NCBI GenBank assembly: GCA_013214695.1
Contig: JABSRX010000002.1
Span: 11,541-58,332 of the forward strand
Direction of reading: 5' to 3'
From: Rhizobiaceae bacterium
Lineage (GTDB): Bacteria > Pseudomonadota > Alphaproteobacteria > Rhizobiales > Rhizobiaceae
DNA length: 46,792 nucleotides
Below the pieces are notes generated by a model. That model ran no database searches. It was not told the DNA's origin and saw only the letters and a program-made list of their open reading frames with translations. Made by a program: the position numbers and the translations under genes. Every line of letters begins with the position of its first letter. Positions within the stretch are counted from its first letter, which is position 1. This document shows, piece by piece, positions 9,791 through 18,234 of this stretch.

Positions 9791-9794
9791 GGTC

Positions 9795-10325
9795 TTACTC
9801 CGTTCCCTCTGACTCAATGGCGGCAGATTGCATCGCGTGTTGTCCGGTGAAGATCAGGCGGGCGAGATTGTCCCAAAAACAGATCGCCAGCAGCACGGAA
9901 CCGATCGACATGGCCAGTTGGGGGATCCAGATCGGCGTCGCGTCCTGGCCCTGGCTGATGTCGTTGAGCAAGCGTGACCAATAGGTCGCCTTGATGGCGT
10001 AATAGGCAAAGTAGGTGGAGAGGACGGAGCCGATGCCAAAGCACCAGATCTCGCCCCAGCGGCGCTTTGAGCCCATGGCGTTCAAAGCGATACTAACCCG
10101 GATATGCGCACCGTGGTTGAGCGCATAGGCAAAGGCGAAGAAGGAAGCGGCGGCCATGCAATAGCCCGCATAATCGGGTGCACCGGAGAATACTTCGCCG
10201 GTCCATCGGGCCACCATTTGAATGACGATCAGGCCCAGAATGGCGATCAGGAACAGTGCGGCCAAAACGCCACCTGCCTTGTATAGCGCATCTAAAATGC
10301 GTCTAAGTGTTGCGAAATATGCCAC
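9795..10325 (-). CDS. dctQ: TRAP transporter small permease, DctQ type
   Basis: Small membrane partner of DctM, about 176 residues with four helices. The pattern of helix, GAPDYAGYCMAAASFFAFAYALNHGAHIRVS, then two more helices is typical; the GAHIRV sequence is a family landmark at the second helix end. The open frame extends to 10445, inside the preceding dctP gene. A GTG at 10325 is the better start: AAGGGGAG lies about 10 nt before it, the resulting N-terminus VAYFATLRRIL leads straight into helix 1, and the length becomes normal. It lies 56 nt after dctP, across a strong hairpin. Confidence 0.88.
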   Translation of the reverse strand: MAYFATLRRILDALYKAGGVLAALFLIAILGLIVIQMVARWTGEVFSGAPDYAGYCMAAASFFAFAYALNHGAHIRVSIALNAMGSKRRWGEIWCFGIGSVLSTYFAYYAIKATYWSRLLNDISQGQDATPIWIPQLAMSIGSVLLAICFWDNLARLIFTGQHAMQSAAIESEGTE

Positions 10326-10351
10326 CGCTTTTTCTCCCCTTAAAGGCAAAA

Positions 10352-10374
10352 GGCCCCGGCACAATGCCGGGGCC
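10352..10374 (-). terminator. Hairpin between dctP and dctQ (attenuator-like)
   Basis: A perfect 10-bp stem, GGCCCCGGCA/TGCCGGGGCC with a 3-nt loop, begins 8 nt after the dctP stop. On the transcribed strand it is followed by only four T residues. This suits partial termination or protection of the dctP message end, so that the binding protein exceeds the membrane subunits. Confidence 0.7.
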
Positions 10375-10381
10375 AATCTAC

Positions 10382-11359
10382 TTATTGCATCGCTTTGAAG
10401 GCATCGACGATGGCTTTGCCTTCCGCACCAGCATTTTCCAGCCATTCAGCTGTCATGGTCTTGCCGATTTCTTTCAGCTCGTTAACCAGGCCTTCGCTTG
10501 CTGGACCAACGGTCATGCCGCCGGCGCGCAGGCCGTTCAGCGTGAAGCCGGTATACTCTTTCGAGCGGTAGTTGCCGGCATATTCAGCAATCGACGCGCA
10601 GCCGCGGATAACGGCTTTGACGGAATCATCGGTGCCTTCCCAGACGCCTTTGTTGACCATCACGTAGTTGCGCGGAAGCCATGCATCCACTTCGTAGAAG
10701 TGTGTGAGGCTTTCCCAAACTTTACGGTCGTACCCGGTGGAGCCGGAGGAGACCATGGATTCTGCAACACCGGTCGCAAACGCCTGAGAGATTTCTGCCG
10801 CTTCAATCTGTACTGGCAGCATGCCGGTCAGCTCGGCCAGACGGGCGGTTGCAGTGTTGTAGGAGCGGAACTTGACGCCCTTCATGTCGGCAACGGAATT
10901 GACTTCTTTCTTGAAGTACAGGCCCTGTGGTGGCCATGGCACGGCGTAGAGCAGGACCAGGTTCTGGCTGTCGAGCAGCTTTTCGATGGTTGGCTTGGCA
11001 GCTTCCCACAGCTTGGCGGAATCATCGAACGATGTCGCCAGGAAGGGCACGGAGTCGAAGCCGAACAGGGCGTTTTCGTTCTGGTGACCCGACAAAAGAC
11101 GCTCACCGATAGGCGCCTGGCCGGTCTGGATGGCGCGCTTGATCTCACCACCTTTAAATAGCGAACCGGATGGGTGTGTGACGATTTCGAGCGCACCGCT
11201 GGTGCCGGTTGTCACGCATTTGGCGAATTCAGCGCCGGTTGCAGAGTGAAAGTTGGTGGCGGAATAGGCCATTGGCATATCCCACTTTTCAGCTACGGCC
11301 GCGGTAGCGGTCATCGCTGTGAGGGCAGTCGCTGCCATCAGGGTTTTAAGGTGCTTCAT
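10382..11359 (-). CDS. dctP: TRAP transporter substrate-binding protein, DctP type
   Basis: Periplasmic receptor for the TRAP transporter. It has 325 residues with a Sec signal peptide (MKHLKTLMAATALTAMTATA, cleavage near AVA before EKWDMPM). The DctP family is shown by the mature N-terminus, by the GVKFRSYNTATARLAELTGM region (about 154-173), which holds the conserved Arg that usually contacts a substrate carboxylate, and by the later AESMVSSGSTGYD. The ligand is therefore likely an organic or amino acid. It sits 30 nt after the DadA-like gene and a hairpin follows its stop. Confidence 0.93.
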   Translation of the reverse strand: MKHLKTLMAATALTAMTATAAVAEKWDMPMAYSATNFHSATGAEFAKCVTTGTSGALEIVTHPSGSLFKGGEIKRAIQTGQAPIGERLLSGHQNENALFGFDSVPFLATSFDDSAKLWEAAKPTIEKLLDSQNLVLLYAVPWPPQGLYFKKEVNSVADMKGVKFRSYNTATARLAELTGMLPVQIEAAEISQAFATGVAESMVSSGSTGYDRKVWESLTHFYEVDAWLPRNYVMVNKGVWEGTDDSVKAVIRGCASIAEYAGNYRSKEYTGFTLNGLRAGGMTVGPASEGLVNELKEIGKTMTAEWLENAGAEGKAIVDAFKAMQ

Positions 11360-11389
11360 AATAGTCTCCCATTTTCTGAGCCAAGAAAC

Positions 11390-12652
11390 TCAACTGTTGA
11401 AACGTAAAGGTGAAAAGGCGGAGAGTTCAATGTTGGGCTTTTGCCCATCAATCATCTGCGCCAGCCACCGGCCGGTTTTTGGGCCTGCGGTCAGGCCGAT
11501 ATGCTGGTGGCCAAAGCCGGTCCAGACATTCGAATAGCGCTCGCTGGCGCCGATAAGGGGAAGTGAATCGGTGGTGGAAGGCCGAAAGCCCATCCACTCG
11601 TCGATGCGGTCATATTTCAGGTCGGGCAGCAGCGCCAATGTCTGGCGCTTCAGCAGTTCAAGCGGACCACGACTGCGTTCTTCGGTCAGGCCGCCGAATT
11701 CAACAATGCCGGCACAGCGCATGCGACCCTCCATCGGGGTCATCACATATTTGCCGCTGGCCACCATGATCGGCGCCTTTGGCATGATCGACGGATTGAC
11801 GAATTCAATGTGATAGCCGCGCTCAGCTTCCATCGGCACGCTAATGCCAAGCCTTTCAGCCAACGGCCCAGACCAGACACCGGTGGCCAGAACCACATCG
11901 TCGGCGTCGACATTGCCTTTGCTGGTTACAACGCCGGTGACGGCGCCACCGGTCTTTTGCAGGTCTGTCGCTTCGGCCTGGAGGAATGTGCCGCCCTGCT
12001 TTTCCACATGGGCCGCGAGGGCTTTGACATAGCCACCTGGATCGCTGATGTGACCATGCTCGGGACAGCGCACACCAAAGCCGAACAGGCCCGCCATTGC
12101 CGGGTCAAATTCGGCAAATCGGGTGGCATCCATTTCCTCGAATTCATACTCGCGGTCACGCCGCAACTGCCAGCCGAAAGCGTCGGCCTCGTAGGCGGCG
12201 CGATCCACATAGCCGAAAACATAGTCGCCGACGGTGACGAATTTCTCAGCCCCTGTGCCCTTGGCAACTGCCACATGTTGATCAGCAGCGTCGCGCAGCA
12301 GCAGCGCCAGACCATCGGCGATGCGGTTGACGTCAGCGACGTTGCCGTGGCGCAGATATTTGGTCAAAAACGGCAACAGCTTGGGCAGATAAGACCAGCG
12401 CAGAAACAGTGGGCCGTTTTTGTCAAACAGCAGTTTGGGGGCCTTTTTCAACAGACCGGGCACCGTCACCGGCACAATCGAGGCGGATGCCAAAACGCCA
12501 GCATTGCCATAGGACGTGCCCCCGGCAGCGCCGCGACTGTCAATCAGCGTGACCGAATGACCGGCGCGTTGCAGCCACACGGCTGTCGAAACGCCGACAA
12601 TGCCTGCGCCAATAATGGCTACATGCTTTTGAGACTCCGCCGCCTCTGTCAT
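11390..12652 (-). CDS. FAD-dependent D-amino acid dehydrogenase/oxidase-like protein (DadA family)
   Basis: A 420-residue DAO-fold flavoenzyme. The N-terminus carries the FAD-binding GxGxxG motif in VAIIGAGIVGVSTAVWL (about residues 11-27), followed by the acidic strand end TLIDSRG. The C-terminal DAO signature includes GFRPSTTDSLPLIG and WTGFGHQHIGLTAGP. Family members oxidise D-amino acids, glycine derivatives or D-hydroxyproline and pass electrons to the respiratory chain. It stands directly before a TRAP transporter gene and after an enolase-superfamily gene, which suits oxidation of an imported amino or imino acid. Which one is not visible in the sequence. Confidence 0.85.
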   Translation of the reverse strand: MTEAAESQKHVAIIGAGIVGVSTAVWLQRAGHSVTLIDSRGAAGGTSYGNAGVLASASIVPVTVPGLLKKAPKLLFDKNGPLFLRWSYLPKLLPFLTKYLRHGNVADVNRIADGLALLLRDAADQHVAVAKGTGAEKFVTVGDYVFGYVDRAAYEADAFGWQLRRDREYEFEEMDATRFAEFDPAMAGLFGFGVRCPEHGHISDPGGYVKALAAHVEKQGGTFLQAEATDLQKTGGAVTGVVTSKGNVDADDVVLATGVWSGPLAERLGISVPMEAERGYHIEFVNPSIMPKAPIMVASGKYVMTPMEGRMRCAGIVEFGGLTEERSRGPLELLKRQTLALLPDLKYDRIDEWMGFRPSTTDSLPLIGASERYSNVWTGFGHQHIGLTAGPKTGRWLAQMIDGQKPNIELSAFSPLRFNS

Positions 12653-12692
12653 GCCTGTTCTCCCAAGGCCCTCTCGAATTCAGCTTTCCATG

Positions 12693-12724
12693 ACATCTAC
12701 ATTTTGTCAATAAATTATAGATGT
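12693..12724. repeat. Inverted repeat ACATCTA-N18-TAGATGT in the gap before the DadA-like gene
   Basis: Two perfect 7-bp arms are separated by 18 AT-rich bases in the 80-bp gap between the enolase-family gene and the DadA-like gene. A TTGACA hexamer occurs in the loop on the minus strand. It may be an operator or promoter for the second half of the run. The long loop and absent T-tract argue against a terminator. Confidence 0.4.
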
Positions 12725-12732
12725 TTTGTTTT

Positions 12733-13878
12733 TTAGCCCTTTTTGCTCGCCACGACCGCGTGTTGTTCCAAGACCTGCATATCCACATTCATGCCCAGAC
12801 CCGGGCAGTCTGGCACGACAACCTGACCCGCTTCAATCGGGAAGGGGGCGTCCATCAGATCTTGATTGAGGTAGTAGGTCGCCTGATAAAACTCGCATCC
12901 CAACGAAATATTCGGCGCGCAGGCGATCATGTGAACGCCGGCCAGATGCGCTAGTCCGGATTCAAACATGTCGCCACCATAGGCCGGCAGCCCGGCTTCG
13001 GCAGCGAGGCGGGCAACTTCCATGCCCTGCACCATGCCGGCCGACTTCATGATCTTGACCGAAACCCCGTCACAGATTTGCTCGCGGATTGCGCGGCGCA
13101 TGTCCTGTGGGCCGAATACGCTCTCGTCGGCCAATAGCGGCGCCTGTGTCAGGCTGCGCAATTGCGCCATCGCCTCATATTCATAATGCGCCACCGGCTG
13201 CTCAATAAATGAAGGGGCGAGCTGATCGATCTCCGGCACATCTTTGAGCGCCTGCTCGACGGTGAGCCCTTGGTTGTAGTCAACGCGTACGGTCAGGCTG
13301 GGACATTGGGTCTGCAGATATTCCAGCCGCATCATGTCAAAGGCATGATCCTTGAAACCGGTTTTCAACTTCACAAAGCCGACTTGGTCATCGATCAGGC
13401 GTTGGACCAGTTCCTTGTCCTGATCAAAATCCAGATTGGCCAGTGAGACGGAGAGAGGAATTGTGCTGCGGCATTGCGCCCCCAACAGAGCCCAGACCGG
13501 CTTGGCTAAAATCTTGCCTGCAAGGTCCAGCCACGCGGCTTCCAGCGCAGCCTTGGCTTCCGTGCAGTGGACAACCGCCTTACGGGCCAGCGCCATTGTC
13601 GCCTCGAAATCACCGAGCTTTCGACCCACAACATGCGGCCTCAAATAGCGATCAAGAGCGGCAAAACTGGCTTCAGGGGTTCCGGTGAAAACCGACCAGG
13701 GTGACGCTTCGCCGAAGCCGGTCTGCCCACTTTCACCGGTCAGCCGCACAACCACGATTTCAATGGCGTCCGCGACGGTGCCGATACCGTGGTCGCGCCG
13801 GGAGTTCACCGGCAGGGCGACATGCCACACATCCATGGCAACAATCTTCTCTTCAAGTGTTGCCAGGTCGGGATGCAT
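12733..13878 (-). CDS. Enolase-superfamily enzyme, muconate lactonizing (MLE) subgroup; candidate cis-3-hydroxy-L-proline dehydratase
   Basis: A 381-residue (alpha/beta)7-barrel enzyme. The MLE-subgroup catalytic set is visible: VKLKTG (KxK general base, about 170), VRVDYNQ (first metal Asp, about 196), SFIEQP (Glu, about 222), LADESVF (Asp, about 247) and SVKIMK (second Lys, about 270). The DYNQ variant and the late GGDMFESGLAHLAG remind me of enzymes described as cis-3-hydroxy-L-proline dehydratases, whose product is delta1-pyrroline-2-carboxylate; that recollection is unverified. An Ldh2-family reductase in the same run could act next. Dipeptide epimerase or cycloisomerase activity remains possible. 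I chose ATG 13878 over the upstream GTG at 13890 because it overlaps the previous stop as TGATG (translational coupling). Confidence 0.8.
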   Translation of the reverse strand: MHPDLATLEEKIVAMDVWHVALPVNSRRDHGIGTVADAIEIVVVRLTGESGQTGFGEASPWSVFTGTPEASFAALDRYLRPHVVGRKLGDFEATMALARKAVVHCTEAKAALEAAWLDLAGKILAKPVWALLGAQCRSTIPLSVSLANLDFDQDKELVQRLIDDQVGFVKLKTGFKDHAFDMMRLEYLQTQCPSLTVRVDYNQGLTVEQALKDVPEIDQLAPSFIEQPVAHYEYEAMAQLRSLTQAPLLADESVFGPQDMRRAIREQICDGVSVKIMKSAGMVQGMEVARLAAEAGLPAYGGDMFESGLAHLAGVHMIACAPNISLGCEFYQATYYLNQDLMDAPFPIEAGQVVVPDCPGLGMNVDMQVLEQHAVVASKKG

Positions 13879-15608
13879 CAGGCGACCCACTCGCTGACCG
13901 GGGCGGCGGCCTCGTGGAGAGGTTGGGAGATAACATCCACGAGGGTTGGCCCATCGTGAGCCAATGCTTGCTTGAGCACCTTGTCCAGATCCCTCGGGTC
14001 GCTCACCGTCCAGGAACGCACCCCAAAGGCGCTGGCCACGGCGGCATGATCGGTGCGGTTGAAATCGACATTGTAATAGCGCTGGCCGAAGCCGGAATCC
14101 TGGCCCGCCTTGATCCAGCCATAGGTGGCATTGGAGAAGACGATGGCGGTGATCGGCATGTTGTGGCGAACGATCGTTTCAAATTCGCCGCAGCAGAAAC
14201 CGAACGATCCATCACCCATGACGGCGACAGTTTTGGCTTCGGGCCGACCGACATGCGCACCCATGGAGGCGGCAAGCGCATAGCCAAGCGCGCCATGCGC
14301 ACGGTTGGTGATGAAATGGCGACCGGCTTTTGGCCAACGGTAATGGGCTGAAAAATAGGGGCAGGGTGTACCGGGATCGGCGACGATCACCGCATCTTCC
14401 TGCAGATTGTTCTGCAGCACCTGAACCACGCGTTCGGGACGAATGGGGGTTTCGTCGCTGGTGGCGAGGGGAGCAAAGGCTGCAAGCTTCCCCTGCCACG
14501 CAGCGGCTGCGCGCGCTGTCCCGTCACAATCGCCCGAAAGGTCACGGCGCTGACACTCGGCCACCAATGCCGCGAGCGTCAGCTTGGCGTCGGCGGCGAT
14601 AGCGACCTCGGTGGCATAGTTGGTGCCAATGACATCGGGATCGCTGTCGATATGAATGATCGGTGTGCCGGGATTCGGTGACCGCCAGCGCTCGGTGGTG
14701 ACTGATCCGGCGCGACAGCCGATAAAGATCACTAGATCGGCCTCGTCGACAACTGCGCGGGTGAAGGGGCTGGCACCGTTTGAGCCAACCACGCCAACCG
14801 CCAATGGATCGGTTTCTGCAATCGCCCCCTGACCAGATACCGTGGTGGCAATCGGCAGGTTGAAAAGCCGTGCCAGTGCGGCGAGTTCGTCATGCGCGCC
14901 GGCAATGACCGGACCGCCGCCACAAACAATCACGGCTTTCTTGGCCGCCGCGATGGCGTCAATAGCGGCCGCCACTGCATCCGGATCTGGCCCCATGCGC
15001 GGCTCAGCCGGAAACGCGCGATGTCTTTCCTCGGCCCAGACTTCATCTGGATTGACGGGCGCTTTTTGAGTGTTGAACGGCAGTGCAAGATGAACCGCGC
15101 CGGGCGTGCCGGTGGTCATGGCTCGAAACGCCCTGCGCACCATCGCAGGCAGCCGTTCGGCTTGATCCAAAGAGGCATTCCACTTTGTCAGCGGACGGAA
15201 AAGTGCCTCCTGATCCAATTCGGTCAGTGGGTATTTGCCGCGCGACGTTGTCGCCACATCCGTGGTGATCGCCAGGATGGGAATCGAGCTTTCATTGGCT
15301 TCAACAACGCCAGGCAGAATATAGGTCGCGCCACCACCGGAGGGACCTTCGCAGACGCCGGGTTTGCCGGTCACCCGGGCGTATCCGTCCGCCATATATC
15401 CCGCATGCCGCTCGTCGCGGGTCAGAATATGCGTGATGCCGTGGTCGAGCCGCGCCAGACTGTCATAGAAGGGTAGGGTGGTGTCGCCGCACAGCCCGAA
15501 CATGTGGGTGACCCCCTGTGCCTGCAGCATGCGCACCAGCGCATCGGCACCGGTCATTTCGTTGGTGTTTATGGCGGCGGTGGAAGAAGCGGCTGACATA
15601 CAAACCAT
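13878..15608 (-). CDS. Thiamine pyrophosphate-dependent enzyme, acetolactate synthase-like
   Basis: About 576 residues with the three-domain architecture of the TPP/acetohydroxyacid synthase family. The N-terminal PYR domain has the catalytic Glu in RDERHAGYMADGYAR (about residue 66). The central domain starts near KKAVIVCGGGPV. The C-terminal domain has the TPP/Mg motif beginning GDGSFGFCCGEFE (about 464) and ending in FSNATYG. Family members make or break bonds next to a keto group. It is not a clear match to Xsc, IlvB or oxalyl-CoA decarboxylase. The open frame runs to 15749, but starts before 15608 would cover the intergenic operator region. ATG 15608 or 15599 is preferred although neither has a strong ribosome site. 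It is first in the minus-strand run. Confidence 0.85.
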   Translation of the reverse strand: MVCMSAASSTAAINTNEMTGADALVRMLQAQGVTHMFGLCGDTTLPFYDSLARLDHGITHILTRDERHAGYMADGYARVTGKPGVCEGPSGGGATYILPGVVEANESSIPILAITTDVATTSRGKYPLTELDQEALFRPLTKWNASLDQAERLPAMVRRAFRAMTTGTPGAVHLALPFNTQKAPVNPDEVWAEERHRAFPAEPRMGPDPDAVAAAIDAIAAAKKAVIVCGGGPVIAGAHDELAALARLFNLPIATTVSGQGAIAETDPLAVGVVGSNGASPFTRAVVDEADLVIFIGCRAGSVTTERWRSPNPGTPIIHIDSDPDVIGTNYATEVAIAADAKLTLAALVAECQRRDLSGDCDGTARAAAAWQGKLAAFAPLATSDETPIRPERVVQVLQNNLQEDAVIVADPGTPCPYFSAHYRWPKAGRHFITNRAHGALGYALAASMGAHVGRPEAKTVAVMGDGSFGFCCGEFETIVRHNMPITAIVFSNATYGWIKAGQDSGFGQRYYNVDFNRTDHAAVASAFGVRSWTVSDPRDLDKVLKQALAHDGPTLVDVISQPLHEAAAPVSEWVA

Positions 15609-15633
15609 CAGGGCAGGAGATGAATGAAAAAAT

Positions 15634-15641
15634 TGTATACA
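15634..15641. promoter_or_regulatory. TGTATACA palindrome between the TPP enzyme and the GntR regulator (putative operator)
   Basis: The sequence AATTGTATACAGCT lies about 25 bp upstream of the TPP-enzyme start and about 100 bp upstream of the GntR start, in the only divergent gap of the cluster. TGTATACA-type cores are common in operators of FCD-family GntR proteins. A single 8-bp palindrome is weak evidence by itself; its position gives it weight. Confidence 0.5.
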
Positions 15642-15738
15642 GCTAAAAATACAGGTTCGTCTACGAAAATTATTGCAAGTTGGGGAAATTTGCGTCAGGT
15701 GATGGAATGCCCGGTCTGCCGACCGCCACAGATTTCGG

Positions 15739-16443
15739 TTGGGCAGCACAGCAGCGTCAATTCAGGAGATCGTCGCAACCTTGGCCAGCAATGTAGACAG
15801 CATCTACCAGACCGTTCGGGCCATGGCGGCGGCATTTGAGTTCAAACCGGAAGAGCGCATCAACGAAAGTGATCTGTCGAAGCGGTTGGGCATCAGTCGC
15901 ACGCCATTGCGCGAAGCGCTGAACCGGCTGGTGGCCGAAGGCTTGTTGACCGTCCAGGAAGGACGTGGATTTTTCTGCCGCTCTTTGGTGCCCGAGCAGA
16001 TCGTGCACATTTACGAACTGCGTCAGGCGATTGAGTCGGAAACCGTCATGCGGGCCGTCGAGCGAGCAACCGATGCGGAACTAACCGATCTGAAAAACCA
16101 TCTCGATGATATCGCAGCCAAATATGTGAGCACATCTTCGGCCCGTGAAATCGTTGAGCTGGATGAAGCCTTCCATCTGCGCATCGCCGAACTGTCCAAG
16201 AACGCTGAACTGGTACGCGCGCTGGAAAACCTCAACGAGCAGATCCGTTACGTGCGCTGGATTTCCATGCGCAGCAAGATCGACATCACCAAATCGGTGC
16301 ACGAGGAGATCATCAACGCCATGCTGGCGCGCGATGTTGCAACCAGCGTCGCCCGCATGCGGGCGCATATCGAAAAGAGTACCGACGAGGCCAAGGAAAC
16401 CGTGCGCACGGCCTATTCGCAGATTTATGTACCAGGCGAATGA
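15739..16443 (+). CDS. GntR-family transcriptional regulator, FCD subfamily
   Basis: A ligand-responsive DNA-binding protein of about 234 residues. The N-terminal winged helix (about 30-95) contains the GntR signature NESDLSKRLGISRTPLREAL followed by LVAEGLLTVQEGRGFF. The all-helical FCD ligand domain follows, with the metal-binding pattern in LDEAFHLRIAEL (Asp and His about 135-140) and later His residues in VHEEIINAM and MRAHIEKS. It probably represses the minus-strand run and is released by a pathway intermediate, usually a small organic acid. The TTG start is uncertain; another TTG at 15781 has AGGAG 12 nt upstream, and the first in-frame ATG would be too close to the helix-turn-helix. 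Confidence 0.9.
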   Translation: MGSTAASIQEIVATLASNVDSIYQTVRAMAAAFEFKPEERINESDLSKRLGISRTPLREALNRLVAEGLLTVQEGRGFFCRSLVPEQIVHIYELRQAIESETVMRAVERATDAELTDLKNHLDDIAAKYVSTSSAREIVELDEAFHLRIAELSKNAELVRALENLNEQIRYVRWISMRSKIDITKSVHEEIINAMLARDVATSVARMRAHIEKSTDEAKETVRTAYSQIYVPGE

Positions 16444-16473
16444 CGGGCGTCGGGCGAGTTAAGTGAGAGCGAG

Positions 16474-17184
16474 ATGAAAGCTAAGGGTGGCAAGTCAATC
16501 TACGGGGCAGCGGTCGGCATCTTGATGCTTGAGGCTCGCTTTCCGCGCATTCCTGGCGACATGGGCAATGCCACGACCTGGGATTTTCCGGTCCACTATA
16601 AAGTGGTGCGCGGCGCCTCGCCCGACCTGGTCGTACGTCGGGGAGGTGAAGGCACGCTGGACGCCTTCATCGATGCCGCCCGGGAACTGGTGGCCGACGG
16701 CGTCGATGGCATTACCACCAATTGCGGTTTCCTGGCGCTCTTTCAGCAGCAGATTGCCGCTGCCGTTCCGGTGCCGGTCGTGACCTCGTCATTGATGCAG
16801 GTGGAGATGGTCAACAAGATTTTGCCGGCCGGGAAGCGCGCCGGCATATTGACGATCAACGCGTCCAGTCTGACACCGGCTCATCTGGAGTCGGCATCAG
16901 CGCCCGATGGCACGCCGATTGGTACCACCGAAGGTGGCCGCGAATTCACCCGCGCCATTCTCGACAACGAACTGGAACTTGATGTGGAGCTGGCGCGTCA
17001 GGACAATGTCGAGGCGGCGTTGGCCATGCAGACAGCCAATCCAGATCTCGGCGCGATTGTGCTCGAGTGCACCAATATGGAGCCCTACGCTGCAGACATT
17101 TCTGCCGCTACCGGACTGCCCATCTTTTCGATCCAAACTCTGGTCAACTGGTTCCAGCGTAGCCTGGTGCCACAAACCTATTAG
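16474..17184 (+). CDS. Aspartate/glutamate racemase-superfamily protein
   Basis: A 236-residue cytosolic protein of the Asp/Glu racemase fold, which also includes hydantoin racemases and maleate isomerases. Two cysteines lie where the catalytic pair is expected: TTNCGFLAL (about residue 89) and LECTNMEPY (about 196), each in the typical strand-to-helix setting. This supports a two-base, cofactor-independent racemase or isomerase. It starts 30 nt after the GntR gene on the same strand and may be co-transcribed with it. Whether it acts with the imino-acid genes on the other strand or with the PhyH/UxaA genes downstream is not clear. Confidence 0.82.
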   Translation: MKAKGGKSIYGAAVGILMLEARFPRIPGDMGNATTWDFPVHYKVVRGASPDLVVRRGGEGTLDAFIDAARELVADGVDGITTNCGFLALFQQQIAAAVPVPVVTSSLMQVEMVNKILPAGKRAGILTINASSLTPAHLESASAPDGTPIGTTEGGREFTRAILDNELELDVELARQDNVEAALAMQTANPDLGAIVLECTNMEPYAADISAATGLPIFSIQTLVNWFQRSLVPQTY

Positions 17185-17271
17185 CCACAGCATGAAAACC
17201 GCCCCACTTCATCCGCAGCGACAATCGGCCTATACTGGCGTCACCAATCCGGCAATTTCGGGAAATTCCTC

Positions 17272-18225
17272 ATGTTAAACGACGAACAGATCGAGAGTTT
17301 TGAACGCGATGGTTTCGTAGTTGTCGAGGATGTCTTCGATCAGCAAGCTGTGCTGGATCCGGTGCGCGCCGAGTACAGCGAGTTGCTGGACCGGCTCTAT
17401 GACCAATGGCACCGCGAAGGCAAGGTCGACGTCGCACCGCACGGGCTGAGCTTCGACGACAAGTTGCTGATCGCCTATCGCAACCGGTGCGATTGGTTCC
17501 AGCCCTTCGACATCTCGCTGCCCGGTGATCGCATCACAACTGACACGCCCATGCATTTTGGCCCGGCTATCTTCGATCTGGTGACCCATTCACGCCTGCT
17601 GGATCTGGCCGAATCCCTAATCGGCCCGGAAATCACCTCCAATCCGATCCAGCATATCCGCATCAAACCGCCGGCGCTTGATCTGCAGAGCGATGAAATC
17701 CGTCCCCACATCACGGCGACCGATTGGCATCAGGACCGCGCGGTGGCCTTGGAGGAAGCCGATCAGACCAACATGATCACCGTGTGGTGCGCGATCTCAG
17801 ACGCCACCGTCGACAATGGCTGCCTGCAGGCAATTCCGCGCGCTCATCATGACGGCATGGTGCCCCATTGCCCGCAGGTGCAGACATCGATTGCCGACAA
17901 TTATGTCGACACCAGCCGTGCCCAACCCTTGCCGGTAAAATCTGGGGGCGTCGTGGTCTTTCATCCGCTGACCCCGCACGCCTCAATGGTCAACAAGTCA
18001 GAAGGGTTTCGCTGGTCTTTCGACCTGCGGTTCAACGTCACTGGTGAGCCAACCGGCCGCGCCCACTTCCCGGAATTTGTTGCCCGCAGCAAATCCAACC
18101 CGGACAGCGTGTTGAGGGACTGGCAAGCATGGCGCGACCTCTGGTATGAAGCCCGTGACAGATTGGCGGTTTGCCCGCATATCGATATTCACCGCTGGAG
18201 CGCTGATGCGCCGGCCTGTGCATAG
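17272..18225 (+). CDS. Phytanoyl-CoA dioxygenase (PhyH) family Fe(II)/2-oxoglutarate oxygenase, first copy
   Basis: A 317-residue non-heme iron oxygenase. The facial triad is visible as H-x-D in TDWHQDRAVA (about 153-155) and a distal His in PLTPHASMVN (about 235), with downstream Arg residues (RWSFDLRFN) for 2-oxoglutarate binding. Family members hydroxylate a wide range of small molecules, so the substrate is unknown. It is followed after 9 nt by the UxaA-type dehydratase gene. A second, divergent PhyH gene occurs at 19818. Two oxygenases in one operon suggest either two sequential hydroxylations or a substrate with two sites. Confidence 0.88.
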   Translation: MLNDEQIESFERDGFVVVEDVFDQQAVLDPVRAEYSELLDRLYDQWHREGKVDVAPHGLSFDDKLLIAYRNRCDWFQPFDISLPGDRITTDTPMHFGPAIFDLVTHSRLLDLAESLIGPEITSNPIQHIRIKPPALDLQSDEIRPHITATDWHQDRAVALEEADQTNMITVWCAISDATVDNGCLQAIPRAHHDGMVPHCPQVQTSIADNYVDTSRAQPLPVKSGGVVVFHPLTPHASMVNKSEGFRWSFDLRFNVTGEPTGRAHFPEFVARSKSNPDSVLRDWQAWRDLWYEARDRLAVCPHIDIHRWSADAPACA

Positions 18226-18234
18226 GAAACAAAT

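Noticed and set aside
12693-12724. Terminator after the enolase-family gene
   Set aside because: The stem is only 7 bp, AT-rich, has an 18-nt loop and no following T-tract on the minus strand, so it is listed as a repeat instead.
13878-15608. Sulfoacetaldehyde acetyltransferase (Xsc) assignment for the first TPP enzyme
   Set aside because: The HpsN-like gene elsewhere made a sulfonate pathway tempting, but the N-terminal region and catalytic Glu context do not match what I know of Xsc, and the two genes are in separate clusters.
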